Assembly: GCA_910578865.1 (NCBI GenBank)
Contig: CAJTRM010000014.1
Location: 14,168-78,167 of the forward strand
Direction of reading: 5' to 3'
From: an uncultured Dorea sp.
GTDB taxonomy: Bacteria > Bacillota_A > Clostridia > Lachnospirales > Lachnospiraceae
Length of the DNA stretch: 64,000 nucleotides
In this document: in pieces, positions 16,961 through 26,252 of the stretch
How positions within the stretch are numbered: the first letter of the stretch is position 1
How the letters are laid out: the number at the start of each line of letters is the position of its first letter
Translations under genes and position numbers: made by a program
Notes under the pieces: generated by a model
Databases searched by the model: none
What the model was told of the DNA's origin: nothing
What the model saw: the letters and a program-made list of their open reading frames with translations, nothing else

Positions 16961-18760
16961 ATGAAAAAATTAAAGTTGCAGAATATTTTGTTTCCATCAG
17001 CAGAAATATGTATGTTGGATGAACTGTATTTTAGAAGTGAAAGTGACAGTTATGTGTGGGCAAATGAAGAACTTCAGATAAAAAAAGGAAGAGAAGTATC
17101 ATTTGACACTTATTTTAACAGCTTTTCTATTGGGAAATGGACAAAGTATACGAATATAAAAAGAGTGAAGCTGACCTTATTTTTCACAGGCAGGCTGAGG
17201 ATCACTTTAATGAGGAAAGAGCGTATTGGAAAATTAGTGCGGGATCATTATATAAAAGAAAAAATAGTGGAAACGCGAAGAGAAGAAGTGGTTCTGGAGT
17301 TCGAAGATTCGTATACAAACGGTGTTTACACATTTACCCTGGAGGCTTTGGAAGATACAGATTTTTATGGAGGATATTACTGGGCTGATCTTGAGGAAGA
17401 TAAAATACAGGATATCCGTATTGCGCTTAATATATGCACTTACCGGAGAGAGGAGTTTGTCAGGAAGAATATGAAGCTCTTCCAGAAACGCGTGTTCTCA
17501 TCTTATGAGGACGAGGAGTTCAGGAAGAATCTTGGCATTTATATTATTGACAATGCAAAGACACTGGGAAATGAATTTGACTCGGACAATATACATGTAA
17601 TACCGAATAAGAATGCAGGCGGGGCAGGAGGATTTACGAGGGGACTTATAGAAATTAAAAATTCCGGTAAATTTACGCATGCGCTTTTGATGGATGATGA
17701 TATTGTAGTGGATCCGGAGTCAGTTTATCGGACATGGGCATTATTGTCTATCGTGAAGGAGGAGTATAGGAACGTATTTATCGCAGGTGCAATGCTGCGG
17801 CTGGATCAGCAGCATCTCCAGGTGGAATCCGGGGCATTGTGGAATTCGGGAGCACTTTTTAGCAGGAAGTGCGGGTTGAATCTCAGGGAAATAGAGGCAT
17901 GTTTATACAATGAAATAGAAGAAACGGTAGATTACAGTGCATGGTGGTATACATGCCTGCCGTTATCGGTAGTCAATGATGAGAATCTGCCCCTTCCTAT
18001 TTTTATCCGGGGGGATGATGTGGAATATGGATTGAGGAATGCCAGGAAAATCCTTACGATGAACGGAATCTGTGTCTGGCATGAACCATTTGAAAATAAG
18101 TATTCTTCTTCCATGTTTTATTATATCCTGCGGAACCGGCTCATTGATAATGCAATCCATAAAAGAGAGATCCCGAAGAAGCAGTTCCATCGTCTGCTGA
18201 GACAACAGGTGATGGGTGAGGTGTATCTGTATCGTTATAAAAACGCACAGCTTTTGCTGAGCGGGGTGCGAGATTACCTGGCAGGGATTGACTGGCTTAA
18301 GGAACAGGATGGAGAGTGTCTGAACCGCAGTGTTATGGAGAGAGGATATAAGATGCAGTATGCAGAAGAAGCAGGCGCTTACTTTGATTATGGAGAATAT
18401 GAAAGAGGGCTTCAGGAGGAGCATAGAATATCATTTCTTCATAAGGTTATAAAACGGCTGACAATGAATGGCATCCTGCTGACGCCGCAGAGGGAGCAGG
18501 TGATCCTCCCTGTAATAGGCACCCGTGAACGGAGTCTTTACAGGGTGAGGCGTGTTGTGAATTATGATGTACTGACACAGAAGTGTTTTATTACATGCCG
18601 GGATAAAACAGAAGCGAGGGAATGCCGGAAGCTTCTGGGAGAGGTACAGAGGCTGGTTGAGGAAAGATACGAGACAGTAAATAAAGAATATCAGAGCCGG
18701 GGAAGAGAACTGATGAATAAACAATTTTGGGACCAATATCTTGGCTTGGATAACAGGTAG
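16961..18760 (+). CDS. GlfT2-like galactofuranosyltransferase, copy 2
   Basis: This 599-residue paralogue of the preceding protein has the same beta-sandwich plus GT-A order. Motifs are NICTYRREEFVRKN, IDNAKTLG, NAGGAGGFTRG, LMDDDIVVD, RGDDVEYGLR and WHEPFE. A longer C-terminal helical region (about residues 430-599) is extra relative to copy 1. Two adjacent GlfT2-like enzymes could alternate linkages or act as initiator and elongator, as GlfT1 and GlfT2 do in mycobacteria; that comparison is inference. It lies 18 bases after copy 1 and 10 bases before glf. Confidence 0.86.
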   Translation: MKKLKLQNILFPSAEICMLDELYFRSESDSYVWANEELQIKKGREVSFDTYFNSFSIGKWTKYTNIKRVKLTLFFTGRLRITLMRKERIGKLVRDHYIKEKIVETRREEVVLEFEDSYTNGVYTFTLEALEDTDFYGGYYWADLEEDKIQDIRIALNICTYRREEFVRKNMKLFQKRVFSSYEDEEFRKNLGIYIIDNAKTLGNEFDSDNIHVIPNKNAGGAGGFTRGLIEIKNSGKFTHALLMDDDIVVDPESVYRTWALLSIVKEEYRNVFIAGAMLRLDQQHLQVESGALWNSGALFSRKCGLNLREIEACLYNEIEETVDYSAWWYTCLPLSVVNDENLPLPIFIRGDDVEYGLRNARKILTMNGICVWHEPFENKYSSSMFYYILRNRLIDNAIHKREIPKKQFHRLLRQQVMGEVYLYRYKNAQLLLSGVRDYLAGIDWLKEQDGECLNRSVMERGYKMQYAEEAGAYFDYGEYERGLQEEHRISFLHKVIKRLTMNGILLTPQREQVILPVIGTRERSLYRVRRVVNYDVLTQKCFITCRDKTEARECRKLLGEVQRLVEERYETVNKEYQSRGRELMNKQFWDQYLGLDNR

Positions 18761-18770
18761 GGGGAAAAGA

Positions 18771-19883
18771 ATGAAATATGATTATCTGATTGTAGGAGCA
18801 GGTCTTTTTGGATCTGTGTTTGCCTATGAAATGAAAAAAAGAGGTAAGAAGTGCCTGGTCATTGAGAGGAGAGGCCATATTGCAGGGAACATATATTGTG
18901 AAGAAATGGAAGGCATCCAGGTACATCGATATGGCGCCCATATTTTTCACACATCGGATGAAAGGATATGGAATTATATAGGCCAGTTTGCTGAGTTTAA
19001 TCAATTTATCAATTCACCGATAGCTGTTTATAAAAATGAGATATATAATCTCCCGTTTAATATGAACACATTCAGTAAATTGTGGGGAGTACAGACGCCA
19101 CAGGAAGCAAAAGAGAAGATTGAAGCTCAAATAGGAGAGCTGGATATTAAGGAGCCGGGAAATCTGGAGGAGCAGGCATTATTACTTGCCGGAAAAGATA
19201 TTTATGAAAAACTGATAAAGGGGTATACGGAGAAACAGTGGGGCAGAAAATGTACGGAGCTTCCCGCATTTATTATACGGCGGCTGCCGTTTCGGTTTAC
19301 TTATGACAATAATTATTTTAACGATCGTTACCAGGGGATTCCAATCGGGGGATACACAAAAATAGCAGAGAAAATGTTGGAAGGCATAGAGGTACGGCTG
19401 AATACGGATTATTTTGAGTTCATTAAGGAGAACGTGGATTGTGCGAATAAGACAGTATTTACAGGGATGATCGATCAATATTTTGATTATTGCCTGGGGC
19501 CGCTGCAATATCGTTCTGTCCGGTTTGAGACAGAGGTGCTAAATATGGAGAATTATCAAGGGAACGCAGTTGTAAATTATACAGAGCACAGTGTTCCCTT
19601 TACAAGGATTATCGAACATAAACATTTTGAATTTGGGAAACAGGAAAAAACTGTCATTTCCAGAGAATATCCTGCGGAATGGGAAATCGGAATGGAGCCG
19701 TATTATCCGGTGAATGATCAGAAAAATAATAAAAGGTATGCTCAATACAGAGAAATGGCGGATAAAAAGAGGGAAGTGATCTTCGGCGGACGGCTTGGCG
19801 CTTATCAGTATTATGATATGGATAAAGTAATCATGGCAGCATTAAAAGCATCGGAGGCTGAAATATCCGGAAAAATAGAGTAG
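18771..19883 (+). CDS. glf: UDP-galactopyranose mutase
   Basis: This FAD enzyme converts UDP-galactopyranose to UDP-galactofuranose, the donor for the two preceding transferases. The 370-residue protein starts with the dinucleotide-binding YLIVGAGLFGSVFAYE and has the family motif RYGAHIFHT, GYTEKQWG and RLPFRFTYDNNYFNDRYQG; GGRLGAYQYYDMD is near the C-terminus. ATG 18771 follows GGGGAAAAG. A longer frame starting at 18741 only overlaps the previous gene. This is the most secure metabolic call in the operon and shows the polymer contains galactofuranose. Confidence 0.97.
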   Translation: MKYDYLIVGAGLFGSVFAYEMKKRGKKCLVIERRGHIAGNIYCEEMEGIQVHRYGAHIFHTSDERIWNYIGQFAEFNQFINSPIAVYKNEIYNLPFNMNTFSKLWGVQTPQEAKEKIEAQIGELDIKEPGNLEEQALLLAGKDIYEKLIKGYTEKQWGRKCTELPAFIIRRLPFRFTYDNNYFNDRYQGIPIGGYTKIAEKMLEGIEVRLNTDYFEFIKENVDCANKTVFTGMIDQYFDYCLGPLQYRSVRFETEVLNMENYQGNAVVNYTEHSVPFTRIIEHKHFEFGKQEKTVISREYPAEWEIGMEPYYPVNDQKNNKRYAQYREMADKKREVIFGGRLGAYQYYDMDKVIMAALKASEAEISGKIE

Positions 19884-19894
19884 GAGAACATCAT

Positions 19895-20962
19895 ATGTTG
19901 AACGAGGAATTAATGTCGCGTGTAATAGAAAAGATAGAAAGATATGCGAACGGGAGAGAAGTAGTATTTTTGGGGAAGCATGAGGAGATGAGGGATTTTT
20001 TAGGGGGAGGGGTAGGAATTGATATACAAAAGGTATTTACACGCAATGCGAAAATACTAAGAGAAGACGAGACAACATATTTTCATTTGGAGAATCTGAA
20101 CGGAAAATCCGAAGAGTATTATGTCGTGATATCAGTTATGATGCCGGATAACGGAAAATGGCAAAGAGAACTTCTCCGGAGTTACGGATATACAGAGGAA
20201 CTTGATTATATTTTTTACAGCCTTGATGAAGAAGCCGTTAACGGAAATAAAATAACAGGAAAGTGTACCAGTATCCGATGGGGAGGTAAAAATAATATTA
20301 TTGAAATCGAAGACGGAGTTGAAATCAGAGGGACTCTTAAAATAGTATGTCTGGGAGACAACTGCAGATTGAAGATCGGAAGAGGGACCGTATTTGGAAA
20401 GGACAATTTTATTAAATTGTGGGGGGACAGGGCAGAGATTCTTATTGGAGAAAAATGCAAGTTTACGGCTGTAGATCTGAGAGCTTTTTCAGATTCACAA
20501 CTGCATATAGGAAATAAAAGTACGTTTCTGGACGGGTTTTATGCGAATGCACGTCAGCATGCAATATGCAAGATCGGAGAGGACTGCATGTTTTCACTGG
20601 ATATCGTATTACTGTCAGGGGACGGGCATTCAATCTTCGATATCAATACAAAAAAGAACTTTAATTCTAACATGTCAGAGAAAGAAAAATATTTAACAGG
20701 GATTATCATCGGTGACCACGTGTGGGTTGGAAGGAGAGCGATGGTTCTGGGCAGTAAAAAGATAACACAGATTTGCAAGGGTAGTGTTGTGGGGGCGCAG
20801 AGCACGGTGAAGGGTACTTTCCCCAATAATGTTGCGCTCGGAGGAAATCCGGCGAAGATTTTGAGGAAGGATGTTGCGTGGAGCAGAAAATACATGGCCG
20901 AGGATATAGATTCGTGTTATCCGTATGTAGATAAAACAGAGGAGGTCGATTATGAAAAATAA
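19895..20962 (+). CDS. Left-handed beta-helix acyltransferase, likely sugar O-acetyltransferase
   Basis: This 355-residue protein has a mixed N-terminal domain of about 110 residues and a C-terminal hexapeptide-repeat beta-helix. The helix includes CRLKIGRGTVFGKDNF, LLSGDGHSIFD, IIIGDHVWVGRRAMVLG, GSVVGAQSTV and NVALGGNPAKILRKD. Such enzymes usually acetylate a sugar hydroxyl from acetyl-CoA in the cytoplasm. The catalytic His is probably in GDGHSIFD. The N-terminal domain resembles the small NAD-like domain of some glycan acyltransferases, but I cannot name it. It overlaps the next gene by 11 bases. Confidence 0.82.
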   Translation: MLNEELMSRVIEKIERYANGREVVFLGKHEEMRDFLGGGVGIDIQKVFTRNAKILREDETTYFHLENLNGKSEEYYVVISVMMPDNGKWQRELLRSYGYTEELDYIFYSLDEEAVNGNKITGKCTSIRWGGKNNIIEIEDGVEIRGTLKIVCLGDNCRLKIGRGTVFGKDNFIKLWGDRAEILIGEKCKFTAVDLRAFSDSQLHIGNKSTFLDGFYANARQHAICKIGEDCMFSLDIVLLSGDGHSIFDINTKKNFNSNMSEKEKYLTGIIIGDHVWVGRRAMVLGSKKITQICKGSVVGAQSTVKGTFPNNVALGGNPAKILRKDVAWSRKYMAEDIDSCYPYVDKTEEVDYEK

Positions 20963-22775
20963 AATGATACAAAACAGTATAGTGCAATTGTGTGCTTCGA
21001 CAGGCATTTTGCAGTATTTAGAACAAATGAATAAGGTGCAGGGAGCCATTATTATAATAGCAGCAAAAGATACAACGGGCCATGCGCTGGATCAAAGAAT
21101 CATGGACAAGCTTAAGCTGGCAGGTCTCAGGACGGATTTGAGGGGAAAACACTGGCAGGGATATATAGCTGTGATTGATTCCGGGAAAAACATCTATGAG
21201 AAACTGGCAGAACTTAACCAATCGGCTGAGTATGGGACTGTTTTAGGGAAACGTGTCATAGAGGTAAAAAGCAGCCCGCTGAATGACGGAAATGAAGCTT
21301 TGATATACATAGACGGCATTAATTATGCCGTTAATAAGCGAGGGTTGAATATTGTGGTTTATGACAGGTATACGAAACAGGTAGTGGATTCGGTCTGTTT
21401 TGATACACACAGTAAAGGGTGGGAACATACACGTAAGCCGGTAAAATTAGATGGAGCTGATCAGATTGCAGGTGAGATAGAGAACTGCAAAAGGATGCTG
21501 TTAGATTTAAAGAGGACAATCAATAAAGTCTCAAATGAAAATGCAAAAAAACCAGAAATAACGGCAGAAAATAAGACATTCAAAGAAAAATTACAGATAG
21601 AGAGCATCCTTCCTGCGATTCGTAAAGATAAGAAGAGAGTAAGGATTGTTTTCTGGGGAGGGCCGTATTTATGGAACGCAATGGCATCTGTCGGGACAGC
21701 TTTTGCACAGGATGATCATTATGACGTAAAAGTTATTTTACATGGAAAAGGTTGGGAGGAAGAAAAGAAAGCAAGAGTGATAGCAGATGGAATTACACCG
21801 GTTTTTATGGATGAATATTTTGCAGAACTAGATCAGCCCGATATTCTCATTATTTTCCCCGGAAGTAATATGAAGCCGTTTGTAAGGCCGGAATTTAAGA
21901 AAGTTTTAGACTTTTCCAAAATGGTCATTGCGGTTCCGTTTACATTAATCCGGACACAACCTGAAAAGATTGAATCGTTTATGAAACGGTTTACAGATAA
22001 TTATGCGGGAGAAAAGACAGATTATTTTGTAATTGACCGTGTATTGCATAATGAGATAGAAAAGAGTATGAATTTGGATTCGGGCAAGGCAGTCCTGATC
22101 GGGAATCCCAAGTTTGACGAACTCTATAATACAGTCAACGGGATAAAGGAAGTAGAATTTCCGGATTCATGGAAGAAGCTGGAGAAAAAAAGGGTACTGC
22201 TGTGGACTACCGACCATGTGTATACGAGTCCGAATGTTACGTTTGACTTGTATGTAAAAACAATTCTGGAATATTTTTCTCATCATCAGGAGTTAGGATT
22301 GATTTTCAGGCCTCATCCGATATATATTGTCGAACTTCTTGGGAATGGTATATGGAATGAGCGTGATATGAAGGTGTTACATGAATTTTTTGACAGCAGT
22401 GATAATCTGATCTGGGACGAGGAGCCGGAATATGCACTTGCATACAAGAGAGCAGATGCCGTCTTGTCGGATATGAATTGCGGAATCTGTGTGTCCTCTC
22501 TTGTGTTGGATAAACCAATCGGAATCCTGCATCGTTTTGATGAAAATGAATGTATTCCGGCACATCCGGAAATTATTGAAAAACATTATAATATATCAGG
22601 GCTGGAAGAATGTACAGAGTTTCTTGATATGTTTGCCCAGGAGCAGGATCCGGGAAATGAGATGCGAAAATGTGCCATAAATGAATATATTGCTCATTAT
22701 GACGGGAAAAACGGAGAGAGAATTAAACAGTTTATTGAGCAGAAATATTCAGAGAAATATGAAGAGCAGCAATAA
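20952..22775 (+). CDS. ILEI/FAM3-type domain fused to CDP-glycerol phosphotransferase-like domain
   Basis: In this 607-residue protein, residues about 1-165 resemble the interleukin-like EMT inducer (FAM3/GG) domain: GAIIIIAAKDTTGHAL, GLRTDLRGKHWQGYIAVI, IYIDGINYAVNKRGLNIVV and a closing VCFDTHS. From about residue 230 a GT-B-like fold follows that resembles TagB/TagF CDP-glycerol transferases: RIVFWGGPYLWN, GNPKFDELY, LLWTTDHVYTS, IFRPHP and ADAVLSDMNCGI. That family transfers a phosphoalcohol from a CDP donor. Because the downstream module should make CDP-amidate, it is a candidate phosphoramidate transferase, though that is inference. Confidence 0.75.
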   Translation: MKNKMIQNSIVQLCASTGILQYLEQMNKVQGAIIIIAAKDTTGHALDQRIMDKLKLAGLRTDLRGKHWQGYIAVIDSGKNIYEKLAELNQSAEYGTVLGKRVIEVKSSPLNDGNEALIYIDGINYAVNKRGLNIVVYDRYTKQVVDSVCFDTHSKGWEHTRKPVKLDGADQIAGEIENCKRMLLDLKRTINKVSNENAKKPEITAENKTFKEKLQIESILPAIRKDKKRVRIVFWGGPYLWNAMASVGTAFAQDDHYDVKVILHGKGWEEEKKARVIADGITPVFMDEYFAELDQPDILIIFPGSNMKPFVRPEFKKVLDFSKMVIAVPFTLIRTQPEKIESFMKRFTDNYAGEKTDYFVIDRVLHNEIEKSMNLDSGKAVLIGNPKFDELYNTVNGIKEVEFPDSWKKLEKKRVLLWTTDHVYTSPNVTFDLYVKTILEYFSHHQELGLIFRPHPIYIVELLGNGIWNERDMKVLHEFFDSSDNLIWDEEPEYALAYKRADAVLSDMNCGICVSSLVLDKPIGILHRFDENECIPAHPEIIEKHYNISGLEECTEFLDMFAQEQDPGNEMRKCAINEYIAHYDGKNGERIKQFIEQKYSEKYEEQQ

Positions 22776-22811
22776 GTGATAACAATGACAAAGAAGCATG
22801 TGGAGTGAAAG

Positions 22812-25145
22812 ATGTTAGATTTGACAAAAGCAGAAATGCTGGAATATATACAGGAAGGGATTCCATCCATCCATGTCCTCCCCGTATATAGGTTAAACAG
22901 CACAGAATATTTTCAGGATAAAGAAAATGAGATAAAAAAGATCCTGTATTTTTCAGAGGGCGGGGAACTGATCGTACGTTCTTCCTCCAGGCAGGAGGAT
23001 ACTTCTGAGTATTCAAATGCAGGGCGATTTGAATCTATATTGGACGTTATGCCGGAGCGAGAGGCAATTGGAACAGCAGTAGAAGCAGTTTACCGTTCAT
23101 ATGAGACCCAGGAGGAAGAGGAGATCCTTATACAGCCTATGCTGAAAGATATCTGTAAATCCGGTGTTGTCTTTACGGCTGATATGGATACATTCGCGGA
23201 TTATTATACCGTCAATTTTTCAGAAGGCGAAGATACGGCTGCAGTTACCGGGGGGTCCTCAACAGGGCTCAAAACATTTATAAGATATAAGCATTCCCAT
23301 ATAAAGGCGAAGGATCCAGATATACAGCAACTGCTGGAGGACTGCAGGAAAATAGAGGTGTTTTTGAATTGTGATGCGCTGGATATCGAATTTGCAGTTA
23401 CAAGAGAGCATACCGTTTACATTCTGCAGGTGCGGCCGATAGCTCAGGGTGAAAAGGAAGAGTTAGAAAAGAGAGATATATCTTATGCGCTGAAAAGGAT
23501 ATATAAAAAGGTGGAAAAACTGTCCAGACGATATCCGTTTCTGCTGGGAAATGAGACATGCTTCGGAGTGATGCCGGATTGGAACCCGGCGGAGATCCTG
23601 GGAGTAAGACCGAAGAAGCTGGCCGTTTCATTATATAAAGAATTAATTACAGATAATATATGGGCGCATCAGCGATATGATTATGGGTACAGGGATCTGA
23701 CGCTGCATCCCTTGATGATTTCGTTCTGCGGCATTCCATACATCAATACAAGGATTACATTTAATTCCTTTGTTCCGGCGAAACTGAATGTCAGGATTGC
23801 AGAGAAATTGATTAATTATTACCAGAAAAAATTATCTGAATACCCGAAATACCATGACAAGATTGAATTTGAAATCGTTTTTTCCTGTTACTATTTCGGG
23901 GTTTCGGATCGCTTGAAGGAGCTGTCAGAGTATGGCTTTAATGAAAATGAAATAAAAAGAATAGAATATGCGCTTCTGGATGTCACGAATGAAATCATCA
24001 ACCCGCAGAACGGTCTTTATAAAAATGACATCAGGAAAATCAGTACATTAGAGGAAAATTATGAAAAGATCGTTCATTCAGAAATGTCCCTGGTAGATAA
24101 AATATACTGGTTGATTGAAGAGTGTAAGACCTATGGTACACTTCCGTTTGCCGGCGCTGCGCGGGCAGGGTTCATCGCAGTGCAGTTCCTTAAGTCTTTT
24201 GTAGAATGTGGAATCATAACAAAAGAGGATTACGACCGGTATATGAATTCATTGAATACTGTGAATAAACAGATGAACTTTGATTTCAGGAAATGCAGAG
24301 ATGGGCAAATAAAGAAATCAGAATTTCTGGAGAAGTACGGACATATAAGACCGGGTACTTATGATATTATGTCCCCGCGTTATGACGAGGCGTTTGAGGA
24401 ATATTTCGGAGATTTGCGGGATTGTGACGACAGAAAAGAGGAGCTGCATTTTTCGGAGGAAGTCCTGGATCGCATTCAGGTTGAGCTGGAACAAAACGGC
24501 CTGCTTGTCTCTGTGGGAGAGCTGATGGAATTTATACAGGAAGCGATTGAAGGGAGAGAGTATCTAAAGTTTATTTTTACTAAGTCGGTAAGTAAAATTC
24601 TGCAGTTGATAGAAATATTGGGAAAAAGAGTGGATATCTGTAAGGAAGACATGGCGCATCTGGATATTTTAACGGTGAAGCAGCTATATACGGATCTATA
24701 CAATGGCGACATAAAAGGTATCTTTTCTGAGAATATAAAAAATAATAAAGAGCAGTTTGCATCAGCCGTACAGATTAAGCTGCCAAGCCTGATTGTCCGG
24801 CCGGAAGATGTATATCAGTATTATTTGCTTGGTGAGGAGCCTAATTATATAACACAAAAATATATCCGTGCAGAAACTGTGGATCTGACAGAGAGGGAAA
24901 CGGATGTGGAAGGAAAAATTGTATTTATTCAGGCAGCTGATCCGGGGTATGATTATTTGTTTTCAAGAAATATAGGCGGTCTTGTCACGCAATTTGGCGG
25001 CGCGAATTCCCATATGGCGATACGATGTGCAGAATTGGGGATTCCGGCGATCATAGGTGTGGGAGAACAGAATTTTAATCATTGGAAGAGGTGTCGTATG
25101 CTGATGATAGATTGTCAGAAAAAACAGGTAATTCCTGTAGAATAG
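22812..25145 (+). CDS. PEP-synthase-like dikinase, predicted L-glutamine kinase
   Basis: This 777-residue dikinase has an N-terminal ATP-grasp domain (about 1-215: LIVRSSSRQEDTSEYSNAG, GGSSTGLKTF, ALDIEFAV, ILQVRPIAQ) and a helical middle domain. It ends in a swivelling phosphohistidine domain with GGANSHMAIRCAELGIP, the catalytic His at about 734. There is no PEP-binding barrel, so it is not a PEP synthase. Together with the three partner genes downstream this matches C. jejuni Cj1418, which makes L-glutamine phosphate with AMP and phosphate as by-products. The rifampin phosphotransferase family shares the layout, but the gene context favours the glutamine kinase. Confidence 0.85.
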   Translation: MLDLTKAEMLEYIQEGIPSIHVLPVYRLNSTEYFQDKENEIKKILYFSEGGELIVRSSSRQEDTSEYSNAGRFESILDVMPEREAIGTAVEAVYRSYETQEEEEILIQPMLKDICKSGVVFTADMDTFADYYTVNFSEGEDTAAVTGGSSTGLKTFIRYKHSHIKAKDPDIQQLLEDCRKIEVFLNCDALDIEFAVTREHTVYILQVRPIAQGEKEELEKRDISYALKRIYKKVEKLSRRYPFLLGNETCFGVMPDWNPAEILGVRPKKLAVSLYKELITDNIWAHQRYDYGYRDLTLHPLMISFCGIPYINTRITFNSFVPAKLNVRIAEKLINYYQKKLSEYPKYHDKIEFEIVFSCYYFGVSDRLKELSEYGFNENEIKRIEYALLDVTNEIINPQNGLYKNDIRKISTLEENYEKIVHSEMSLVDKIYWLIEECKTYGTLPFAGAARAGFIAVQFLKSFVECGIITKEDYDRYMNSLNTVNKQMNFDFRKCRDGQIKKSEFLEKYGHIRPGTYDIMSPRYDEAFEEYFGDLRDCDDRKEELHFSEEVLDRIQVELEQNGLLVSVGELMEFIQEAIEGREYLKFIFTKSVSKILQLIEILGKRVDICKEDMAHLDILTVKQLYTDLYNGDIKGIFSENIKNNKEQFASAVQIKLPSLIVRPEDVYQYYLLGEEPNYITQKYIRAETVDLTERETDVEGKIVFIQAADPGYDYLFSRNIGGLVTQFGGANSHMAIRCAELGIPAIIGVGEQNFNHWKRCRMLMIDCQKKQVIPVE

Positions 25146-25156
25146 GAGTGATTAGG

Positions 25157-25690
25157 ATGGAAACCGGATATTTTATTTATCTGATCGGAATCAGCGGGAG
25201 TGGAAAAACAACGATTGCGGATGCTCTGGAGGCAGAGCTGAGAAAAAAGGATACCGGAAGGATTCAGGTAATAGACGGCGATACTATACGCGGGCAGTTC
25301 AAAAATATGTTCGGATATACATATGAAGAACGGATGAAGTGTAATCAGGCTGTGAGAGTTGTCGTGCAGTATCTGATCCAGAACGGAGTCGATGTGATTT
25401 TGACCCAGGTGGCCCCATATGAGGAAATGCGGCGTCTTATGAGAGAGCAGTTCGGAAACAGATATATACAGGTATATGTAAAATGCCCGTTGGAGATCTG
25501 TATGCAAAGGGATGTAAAAGGATATTACAAAAAGGCACACAATGGTAAGATGGAGAATCTGAACGGGATTAACGATGTCTATGAAATTCCGGCGCACAGT
25601 CACGTAGAGGTGGATACTTCAAAGGAAGAAGTGCAGGAGTGCGTAAAAAAAATTCTTCGGTATTTGGAGGAAAATAATTATGTTGTATAG
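25157..25690 (+). CDS. CysC-like kinase, predicted cytidine diphosphoramidate kinase
   Basis: This 177-residue P-loop kinase is closely similar in form to adenylylsulfate kinase: GISGSGKT (residues 11-18), the DGD motif (40-42), RGQFKNMFGYTYEERMK, and CPLEICMQRDVKGYYKKA near the end. No sulfate assimilation genes are nearby. In C. jejuni, Cj1415 has this fold and phosphorylates the 3' hydroxyl of cytidine diphosphoramidate; all its partners are present here. ATG 25157 is preceded by AGGAGTGATTAGG. The longer frame overlaps the dikinase and is rejected. It overlaps the next gene by 11 bases. Confidence 0.84.
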   Translation: METGYFIYLIGISGSGKTTIADALEAELRKKDTGRIQVIDGDTIRGQFKNMFGYTYEERMKCNQAVRVVVQYLIQNGVDVILTQVAPYEEMRRLMREQFGNRYIQVYVKCPLEICMQRDVKGYYKKAHNGKMENLNGINDVYEIPAHSHVEVDTSKEEVQECVKKILRYLEENNYVV

Positions 25691-26252
25691 CTATATTACA
25701 GAGGATAATCTGGAAAATAAGCAGAATTATATGTATAGTACCTATTCCGGAACTCCGTTTTTAGAAGAGTATGTGAAAATTCGCCAGGACTACTGCGAAA
25801 AGGCAGAGAAGGAAGATCGGACAGAAGGATATGAGGTAGAAACAGATCCGACGTTAATGTCTCTGATGCTTTTGGACGGGGAGTATCGGCTTGCCGGAAT
25901 GAATGAGTCTATCCGGGGCAGGGTGGATCTGTTTGTGAAGACATTTGAGGTCAGAAAGCGGATTTATACAGAATATGAAGAGTCGTGGAAACCGGAAAAG
26001 GATGCAGGATATCGTAATTATGACAGTTATCTTGTGTTGGGGGATATTCTGAACCGGGTATGGGAAGATACAGGGTGCACAAAGTATGTAAGCTGCCTTA
26101 TGAAGATCAATGATACGTTACTGTCTGTGAGTGACAGATTGAAGCCCAGGCAGAAAAAACAGTTGGCAGAAAATCTGAGAAAAGAATTGAAGATATTCTG
26201 GGAAACAGCGGAAAAATTATCTTTGGATCTGAGTTGGAGGGAAAATATATGA
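25680..26252 (+). CDS. Conserved-looking hypothetical protein in the phosphoramidate module
   Basis: This is a 190-residue soluble protein that I do not recognise. It is rich in Tyr and charged residues, with mainly helical character (for example RGRVDLFVKTFEVRKRIYTEYEESW and the C-terminal KPRQKKQLAENLRKELKIFW). No signal peptide, membrane span or nucleotide-binding motif is visible. It overlaps the kinase upstream by 11 bases and the formyltransferase-like gene downstream by 4 bases, so it is almost certainly translated with them and may act in the same pathway. Its exact role is unknown. Confidence 0.75.
   Translation: MLYSYITEDNLENKQNYMYSTYSGTPFLEEYVKIRQDYCEKAEKEDRTEGYEVETDPTLMSLMLLDGEYRLAGMNESIRGRVDLFVKTFEVRKRIYTEYEESWKPEKDAGYRNYDSYLVLGDILNRVWEDTGCTKYVSCLMKINDTLLSVSDRLKPRQKKQLAENLRKELKIFWETAEKLSLDLSWRENI

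Noticed and set aside
22812..25145. Calling the dikinase a phosphoenolpyruvate synthase or PPDK
   Set aside because: There is no room or motif for the PEP/pyruvate-binding barrel after the phosphohistidine domain, which sits at the very C-terminus.
25157..25690. Reading the CysC-like gene as sulfate-assimilation APS kinase
   Set aside because: No sulfurylase or sulfate reduction genes occur nearby, while all three partner activities of the phosphoramidate pathway do. The APS kinase reading is kept only as an alternative.
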